Below are positions 7,010 through 11,107 of a DNA stretch of 11,107 nucleotides, piece after piece. Location of the stretch: the NCBI GenBank assembly GCA_041686235.1, contig JAWLED010000089.1, positions 1-11,107 on the forward strand, read 5' to 3'. The notes under the pieces were generated by a model that ran no database searches, was not told where the DNA came from, and saw nothing but the letters and a program-made list of their open reading frames with translations. The DNA is from JAAAOH01 sp041686235. Its GTDB lineage: Bacteria > Spirochaetota > Spirochaetia > DSM-27196 > PWMO01. The translations under genes were made by a program, and so were the position numbers. The first letter of the stretch is position 1. Each line of letters starts with the position of its first letter.

Positions 7010-7699
7010 ATGAGTCGCTACGACAGGCACAGACCGCTTTTTAGCGACCAGGCGTGGCAGCGCCTTTTGACCACGCCGGCTCTCATTGCCGGGGTGGGCG
7101 GGCTCGGAACCAACGTGGCCATGCAGCTCTCACGTCTCGCTGCGATGCGGATCGAGTTGTGGGACCCCGGCGTAGTCGACGCCCCTGATCTCAACCGTCA
7201 GATTCTCTACGGAAAGGACGACATCGGCGCCGCAAAAGTCGAGTGCGCCCGTCGGCGGCTCGAGGAGGTGAACCCCGAGCTCACGGTGGGGACGGTGTGC
7301 GAGGCGATTGACTTCGAGCGCTTTCGGGAGTACAGCAGCGTGTCGGATACCGCCTTTGTGGTGTTCGATTGTCTCGATTCGTTTGCCGCGCGCGCCGGGT
7401 TATCCGATATTCAGAACCGGCTCTCGTGCCCGATTTTCCACGCCGGAGTAGAGTCGTGGTACGGGCAGGTAACCACGCTGCTCCCTGACGGCGGCGGATA
7501 TAAGCGCGCATTCGGCGCGGACTACGGCGCGAGCTCGCAGCCGAGAAAGCCCATCTTGCCCCACGTCGTTTCGACCGCGGCCGGCTACCAGGTGGGAGAG
7601 TTTCTCAGGTGGTGCGAATCGCCCGGCGCGACGCCGCTCTCGGATGCGTTACTGTATTTCGACGCACGCGAGATGCGCGTGCGTCGTGTGGAGCTTTGA
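7010..7699 (+). CDS. moeB: MoeB/ThiF/HesA-like adenylyltransferase, probable MoaD-activating enzyme
   Basis: A 229-residue E1-like enzyme that would adenylate the C-terminal glycine of MoaD so that it can receive sulfur. It opens with the family start RYDRHRPLF, then the ATP-binding GVGGLG (about 28-33), the acidic residue in ELWDPGVVD, the arginine-finger segment DLNRQIL (MoeB has NLQRQ), the KVECARRRLEEVNPE helix and the Mg-ATP aspartate region VVFDCLDSFAAR. MoeB and ThiF usually carry two C-x-x-C zinc motifs; this protein has five scattered cysteines and no C-x-x-C. GGAGG at 7001-7005 sits four bases before ATG 7010. The same frame stays open upstream through the repeat array to a GTG at 6647, but that extension is low-complexity and unlike the family. 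The moaD start lies two bases after its stop, which supports the MoaD partner assignment over ThiS. Confidence 0.85.
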   Translation: MSRYDRHRPLFSDQAWQRLLTTPALIAGVGGLGTNVAMQLSRLAAMRIELWDPGVVDAPDLNRQILYGKDDIGAAKVECARRRLEEVNPELTVGTVCEAIDFERFREYSSVSDTAFVVFDCLDSFAARAGLSDIQNRLSCPIFHAGVESWYGQVTTLLPDGGGYKRAFGADYGASSQPRKPILPHVVSTAAGYQVGEFLRWCESPGATPLSDALLYFDAREMRVRRVEL

Positions 7700-7701
7700 C
7701 T

Positions 7702-7944
7702 ATGAATACGATACGTGTTTGCGCGTTTGGCCCGCTCACCGAAATCATAGGTGAGGTGCCGATCGAGCTCGGAGTCGAGTTGTCCGTCTCCGCCGCAGAC
7801 TTGCAGAGCGAGCTTCTTCGCCGCTTTCCAGGCCTGGGGGAACGGCAGTACCGTCTCGCCGTGGACGAGCGCTTCGTCGAGGGTGAGGAACGGGTTGGGG
7901 GAGGCTCTGAGGTGGCCCTCTTGCCCCCCTTTGGTGGTGGCTAG
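7702..7944 (+). CDS. moaD: MoaD, molybdopterin synthase small subunit (sulfur carrier)
   Basis: An 80-residue ubiquitin-fold protein, the usual MoaD size. Family features are the first strand IRVCAFGPLTEIIG, the helix DLQSELLRRFPGL, LAVDERFVE, and the ending EVALLPPFGGG, with the terminal Gly-Gly that MoeB adenylates and that then carries the thiocarboxylate. It donates sulfur to precursor Z (cPMP) in a complex with MoaE. ATG 7702 is preferred because it gives the canonical N-terminus; in-frame codons farther upstream would lie inside the moeB-like gene. The two-base gap to that gene implies one transcript with coupled translation. ThiS also ends in Gly-Gly, but PP-F/V-x-GG and the moaE gene downstream favour MoaD. 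Confidence 0.9.
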   Translation: MNTIRVCAFGPLTEIIGEVPIELGVELSVSAADLQSELLRRFPGLGERQYRLAVDERFVEGEERVGGGSEVALLPPFGGG

Positions 7945-7948
7945 GAAG

Positions 7949-7976
7949 TATCAAGCAGCCTGTTGATGGTTTTTTT
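7949..7976 (+). terminator. Weak intrinsic terminator candidate after moaD
   Basis: Just past the moaD stop, ATCAA (7950-7954) pairs with TTGAT (7963-7967) around an eight-base loop, with an extra U-G closing pair. One base later there are seven consecutive Ts (7970-7976), which stand out in GC-rich DNA. The stem is AU-rich and short, so termination may be partial. If real, it separates moaD from moaE transcriptionally. Confidence 0.4.
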
Positions 7977-8002
7977 CCAAGCGACGGCGTTTGAAATAGT
8001 TA

Positions 8003-8126
8003 GCGCGAGGTTGGCTGGACGGACGCTGTCTCGACGGCCCTTTCTCGCGCCCTATAAGGATTTAGCGGGGATTTATCAACAAGGTATTAGACACTTCCCC
8101 CGGGGCCCGATTGAAGGAGCACATCG
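8003..8126 (+). promoter_or_regulatory. Possible structured leader and promoter of moaE
   Basis: The 182-base gap between moaD and moaE holds no credible gene. It has a perfect 7-bp inverted repeat, GCGCGAG (8003-8009) with CTCGCGC (8044-8050). The enclosed 34 bases can fold further (GGCT 8013-8016 with GGCC 8036-8039, and a small GGAC/GTCT hairpin at 8021-8031). A second possible stem pairs GGGGA (8067-8071) with TCCCC (8096-8100), next to the palindrome CCCCGGGG (8098-8105) just before the ribosome-binding site. TCGACG (8031-8036) and TATAAG (8053-8058), 16 bp apart, are a possible but weak promoter that would conflict with the first stem. Moco biosynthesis genes are sometimes controlled by a Moco riboswitch; I cannot match this leader to that consensus by eye, so only the pairing potential is claimed. 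Confidence 0.3.
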
Positions 8127-8588
8127 ATGGCAAAAACAGAGCTGATCATCGAGCCTGATCGGTTTTTGACCGAGGGTCCGCTTCCCGGCGAGCGAATATC
8201 GCAGGTGCTTTCGCGCTTATCGGCTGATCCGCGAATCGGTGGCGTTTCGAGCTTTGCCGGTTTGGTCCGGGCAGACGAAACTGATGCCGGGCGTGTGAGC
8301 GCTATTGAGTTCACCGCTCATCGCAGCATGGCCGAGCGCAGCATCGGAGAGCTCATCGAGCGGACCGCCGACGGATACGAATCGCCGGTGCTCCACGTCT
8401 ATGCAGAGCACGCGCTCGGGCGCGTTTCAGTGGGTGAGATCCCGATTATCATCGTTGTTGGTGCCTCGCACCGCCCGGAAGCGTTCGGGCTGTGCCGTGA
8501 CGTGCTCGAGGCGCTGAAGGCGGAGGTGCCGATCTGGGGGAAGGAGCTCACCGACACCGGCGGACACCAGTGGAAAGTGAACAACTAA
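8127..8588 (+). CDS. moaE: MoaE, molybdopterin synthase catalytic (large) subunit
   Basis: A 153-residue protein that with MoaD converts cPMP into molybdopterin by inserting the dithiolene sulfurs. Motifs in order: GGVSSFAGLVR (about 38-48, with the anion-binding arginine), the AIEFTAHRSMAE segment (canonical LEYEAYxxMAE), HALGRVSVGE, the VVGASHRPEAF histidine-arginine motif, and LKAEVPIWGKE. The E. coli catalytic lysines K119 and K126 align by eye with K131 and G138; the second is therefore glycine, although K139 follows directly. AAGGAG at 8114-8119, seven bases upstream, fixes ATG 8127. It may be transcribed apart from moaD because of the hairpin and leader between them. It converges on the threonine aldolase gene with 16 bases between the stops and no evident terminator there. 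Confidence 0.93.
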   Translation: MAKTELIIEPDRFLTEGPLPGERISQVLSRLSADPRIGGVSSFAGLVRADETDAGRVSAIEFTAHRSMAERSIGELIERTADGYESPVLHVYAEHALGRVSVGEIPIIIVVGASHRPEAFGLCRDVLEALKAEVPIWGKELTDTGGHQWKVNN

Positions 8589-8604
8589 AAGACCCGCTGA
8601 TCCG

Positions 8605-9636
8605 TCACATGGTAACACGGCGGACGATGTCCACCGCCTCGAGAATCTGATCCCGTGACACATCGAGGTGCGTTACCGCGCGGACTCGGGTTGGGCCCAT
8701 GGGCGAGAATCTCAGCCCGTGTTTCAGCGTGCGCTCGACCAGCTCGGTCGCGGTGATGCCGAGCTCGGCGACGTCGAAGAACGCCATGTTTGTGGCCACG
8801 GGCTCGACGGCGATGCCGTCTATCTCGCCGAGCCCGGTGGCAAGCAGGCGGGCATTCTCGTGGTCGTCGGCGAGGCGCTCCACGTTGTTGTCGAGCGCGT
8901 GGAGAGCGGCGGCGGCAATGACTCCGGATTGGCGCATGGCGCCACCGAACTGGTGTTTGAAGCGCCAGGCCTGCTCGATGAACTCGCGGCTTCCGGCCAG
9001 TGCGGCACCCACCGGTGCTCCCAACCCCTTGCTGAAATCGACCCACAGCGAATCGAAGTGGCGCGCGTACTCCGAGGCCGGTGTGCCCGTTTCAACGACC
9101 GCGTTGAAAAGGCGTGCCCCGTCCATGTGAACTGCGAGTCCATGGCGGTGGGCCGTTTCTGAAACCGCCTCGATCTGCTCGAGCGGCCAGACGGTGCCGC
9201 CGGCGAGGTTCGCGGTTTGTTCGATCAATGCTACCCGCGAGCGGGGAAAATGATTGTCGCCACCTCGGATTGCCGCCTCGAGTTGGTTGGCGCTGAACAT
9301 CCCGGCCAGCCCTTCGATGACCTCCGCATTTGCACCGCTGAGGGCGGCGGGTCCACCGGACTCGAAGTTGCGGGCATGGGAGGTGCGCTCCATGATGATT
9401 TCATCACCAGGGCGGCAATGGACCCGAAACGAGATCTGGTTTGCCATCGTGCCGGTCGGCAGAAACAATGCGGCCTCGGTGCCGAGAAGCTCGCAGATTC
9501 GCTCCTGAAGGCGATTGGTTGTGGGGTCCTCACGGCGCTGTTCGTCTCCGACCGCCGCTTCCGCCATAGCTCGGCGCATCTCCTGCGAGGGGCGCGTCTG
9601 CGTGTCGCTGTACAGATCGATTCGTGCGGTTTCCAT
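8605..9636 (-). CDS. ltaE: Low-specificity L-threonine aldolase (PLP-dependent)
   Basis: A 343-residue fold-type I PLP enzyme of the beta-eliminating lyase/threonine aldolase family, which cleaves L-threonine or allo-threonine to glycine and acetaldehyde. The start IDLYSDTQTRP is the family's IDLRSDTVTxP. Other motifs are GD-x4-EDPTTNRLQ (30-44), PTGTMANQ (60-67), the cofactor-stacking histidine H87, the PLP-ring aspartate D172 and R175 in MDGARLFNA, the Schiff-base lysine K203 in DFSKGLGAPVG, and the substrate-binding arginine in RVRAVTHLDVS near the C-terminus. Length is normal. The ATG has only a close GGAG (two-base spacing), so initiation may depend on coupling with the upstream regulator frame, which overlaps it by 107 bases. 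Glycine formed here could feed one-carbon metabolism, which also uses formate, but a functional link to the formate operon is speculation. Confidence 0.93.
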   Translation of the reverse strand: METARIDLYSDTQTRPSQEMRRAMAEAAVGDEQRREDPTTNRLQERICELLGTEAALFLPTGTMANQISFRVHCRPGDEIIMERTSHARNFESGGPAALSGANAEVIEGLAGMFSANQLEAAIRGGDNHFPRSRVALIEQTANLAGGTVWPLEQIEAVSETAHRHGLAVHMDGARLFNAVVETGTPASEYARHFDSLWVDFSKGLGAPVGAALAGSREFIEQAWRFKHQFGGAMRQSGVIAAAALHALDNNVERLADDHENARLLATGLGEIDGIAVEPVATNMAFFDVAELGITATELVERTLKHGLRFSPMGPTRVRAVTHLDVSRDQILEAVDIVRRVTM

Positions 9637-11104
9637 TGCTCCACATCGTAGCCCGGCCCGGTCGGATTGCCAACCCCGGTATGCCGTCGCCGCAATCCGT
9701 GTTTGCGGTCACGAACGCCGACGGCGCGATACCAAGCCGCTCTTTGAAGACGCGATTGAAGGTGCTTTTCGACTGAAAGCCCGCATCGAATGCCAGCTCG
9801 AGGATATTGCGACTGTCGTGGCAGCCGGTTCGCACGCGTCGGATGAAGTAGTCGATGCGGCAACGGGAGAGCACGCACGGGAAGCTCTCCCCGTACACGT
9901 GGTTTATGGCGCGGGAGAGACGGTTCGGGTGAACGCGGAGGTGTGCGGCGAGATTCTGCAGGGACATGTCGGGGTCTCGAAAGGCGCCCGCCTCGAGCTC
10001 GCGCCGCACTTTGGCGGCAAGGCGCAGGGAGTCTCCGTCGGGTTCGGCCCGGAGGGCAGTGGAGTGCGGGGTGACGCCGTGCACGGCGACGGCAGTCCCG
10101 GAGGGGCGGTGTCCCGGCGTGCGCGCGCTGGTGACCTCGGCTGTCGGCATCCGGTGTCCGAGTGTGCGTCTGCCGACGCGTCGGCTCCTGTCTTCACAGC
10201 CGGGCACCCCGGGGGTCAGAAGGACCAGCATGGTACAGGTGTAGATGAGAAGCGCCATCGCCACGGCAAGAAGAACGAAGGGAAGTGTCACGCCGCGCGC
10301 GAGACCGGCTGTGGCGCCGGGCACCACGGCGACGAATGCGAAGGGTATCAGCGAGCCCAGGGACACCAGCACCAGTGCCCGTATCCAGCGTCGCTGCCCG
10401 GTGTCCGGCGTGCGCATAGCAGGGCCGAAGGCGATGCGCCAGGCAAGTCCCACATAGACTGCGTTCAGCGCAACTTTCAGCGCGTTCCGCAACGGAAGCC
10501 ACAGGGGTGGACTGCCGGCGAAGATGTCCTCGATGAAGAGAACGTACGCTGCAGCGGGAAGCGCATCGGAGGGCGTCGTCGCCACGGCCTGGGTCGCCGG
10601 CGTCAGCGCGTCGGTTAACGTCAGGACGGTTACCGTCACCGCCACCGTTTCCGCAGCGTAGGGAAGGAAATGGAGCGACAGGAGCCGTGGCCTCCCGCTC
10701 GCGGCCGCCCCCGCGACAGAGCCCGCCCGCCCCGCGGCGGGCACCCCGGCTCCTGCCCCCGAGGCCAGCTCGCGCACCGACCACCAGAGAAGCGGACCGA
10801 AGAGAAAGGGAAGCGGCGTCGTGGCCGGGAAGAGCCAGGGGTGCGCGATCAGGGACCCGGGGTTCCAGGACGGAACGGTGCCGAGCCGCAGCGAGAACAC
10901 AAGCAGCAACAGCGCGAGTGGAGTAGTCTTCGGATGTCGGTACCGCAGGATGATGAGCAGTAGAAGCAGGAAACCTTGCGCGGCCCCGAGCGCGGCAAAA
11001 AGCTCGAGGAGGTGCACGAGTAAAGTATAGCGCGGGATCGGCGGGAGTGCCAGATCAACTATGCGCAAAAACAAGACGTCCCATTTCTCATTCTGAGACG
11101 ACAT
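9530..11104 (-). CDS. AraC-family regulator with about seven N-terminal membrane helices
   Basis: A 524-residue frame with an N-terminal membrane half and a C-terminal AraC/XylS DNA-binding domain. Hydrophobic segments occur near residues 28-52, 58-74, 92-110, 145-170, 205-225, 238-258 and 266-290, followed by a polar linker (about 295-360). The DNA-binding domain (about 365-464) has the first helix-turn-helix in MSLQNLAAHLRVHPNRLSR and the second in ILELAFDAGFQSKSTF, then FKERLGIAPSAF, where AraC proteins usually end. Another 60 residues follow before the stop at 9530, overlapping the threonine aldolase start in a different frame. The N-terminus is uncertain: the frame is open to the window edge, ATG 11104 has no visible ribosome-binding site, and a GTG at 11017 would give MHLLELFAALGAAQG, a more typical family start. 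It probably senses a signal at the membrane; the ligand and targets are unknown. Confidence 0.85.
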   Translation of the reverse strand: MSSQNEKWDVLFLRIVDLALPPIPRYTLLVHLLELFAALGAAQGFLLLLLIILRYRHPKTTPLALLLLVFSLRLGTVPSWNPGSLIAHPWLFPATTPLPFLFGPLLWWSVRELASGAGAGVPAAGRAGSVAGAAASGRPRLLSLHFLPYAAETVAVTVTVLTLTDALTPATQAVATTPSDALPAAAYVLFIEDIFAGSPPLWLPLRNALKVALNAVYVGLAWRIAFGPAMRTPDTGQRRWIRALVLVSLGSLIPFAFVAVVPGATAGLARGVTLPFVLLAVAMALLIYTCTMLVLLTPGVPGCEDRSRRVGRRTLGHRMPTAEVTSARTPGHRPSGTAVAVHGVTPHSTALRAEPDGDSLRLAAKVRRELEAGAFRDPDMSLQNLAAHLRVHPNRLSRAINHVYGESFPCVLSRCRIDYFIRRVRTGCHDSRNILELAFDAGFQSKSTFNRVFKERLGIAPSAFVTANTDCGDGIPGLAIRPGRATMWSNGNRTNRSVQRHADAPLAGDAPSYGGSGGRRRTAP

Positions 11105-11107
11105 CGG

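Noticed and set aside
6586..7044. Several Ala/Pro/Arg-rich frames on both strands across the repeat array
   Set aside because: The 19-bp unit lacks stops in all six frames, so openness carries no information, and the peptides are simple-sequence repeats.
7963..8145. 60-codon frame between moaD and moaE
   Set aside because: It lacks a ribosome-binding site, begins next to the T7 tract, overlaps the moaE start in another frame and resembles no family.
9515..10618. 367-codon plus-strand frame opposite the regulator and aldolase
   Set aside because: The opposite strand encodes an intact AraC domain and threonine aldolase motifs; this frame is an unstructured shadow crossing both genes.

Overview
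The window is GC-rich coding DNA from an anaerobic or fermentative bacterium. It carries a soluble NAD(P)-linked formate dehydrogenase operon, its formate channel, and part of the molybdenum-cofactor (Moco) machinery that the enzyme needs. The last gene is an AraC-type regulator with about seven N-terminal membrane helices, an architecture I associate with Spirochaetota and Bacteroidota. With the high GC and the acetogen- or fermenter-like formate dehydrogenase, a GC-rich spirochaete is my guess, but nothing here proves it (no rRNA or other marker gene).

Layout. Positions 1-107 (minus strand) hold the first 35 codons of a divergent gene that looks like fdhD, the sulfurtransferase that matures formate dehydrogenase. 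An AT-rich divergent control region (108-242) separates it from a tight plus-strand operon: a NuoE-type [2Fe-2S] subunit (243-743), an HndB-like small subunit that has lost every cysteine (736-1206), a NuoF-type NADH/FMN subunit (1209-2849), a 961-residue catalytic formate dehydrogenase with a NuoG-type iron-sulfur N-terminus (2881-5766), and a FocA/NirC-type formate channel (5785-6663).

Next comes a 320-bp array of a 19-bp GC-rich tandem repeat (about 6683-7002) with a second-order 105-bp period. It runs right up to the ribosome-binding site of a MoeB/ThiF-like adenylyltransferase (7010-7699). MoaD, the sulfur carrier, follows immediately (7702-7944). A weak hairpin plus T-tract and a leader with inverted repeats then separate moaD from moaE (8127-8588). 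On the opposite strand, converging on moaE, lie a low-specificity threonine aldolase (8605-9636) and the membrane AraC regulator (9530 to at least 11104), whose reading frames overlap by 107 bp.

How it fits together. FocA moves formate. The catalytic subunit interconverts formate and CO2 at a Mo/W-bis-pyranopterin with a Cys ligand. Electrons pass along the NuoG-like cluster chain to NuoF (FMN, NAD(P)) with NuoE. MoeB-like, MoaD and MoaE install the dithiolene sulfur of the cofactor, and FdhD supplies the sulfur that activates the dehydrogenase. The points most worth checking are the cysteine-free HndB-like subunit, the repeat array in front of moeB, the substituted catalytic lysine in MoaE, and the possible structured leader of moaE.
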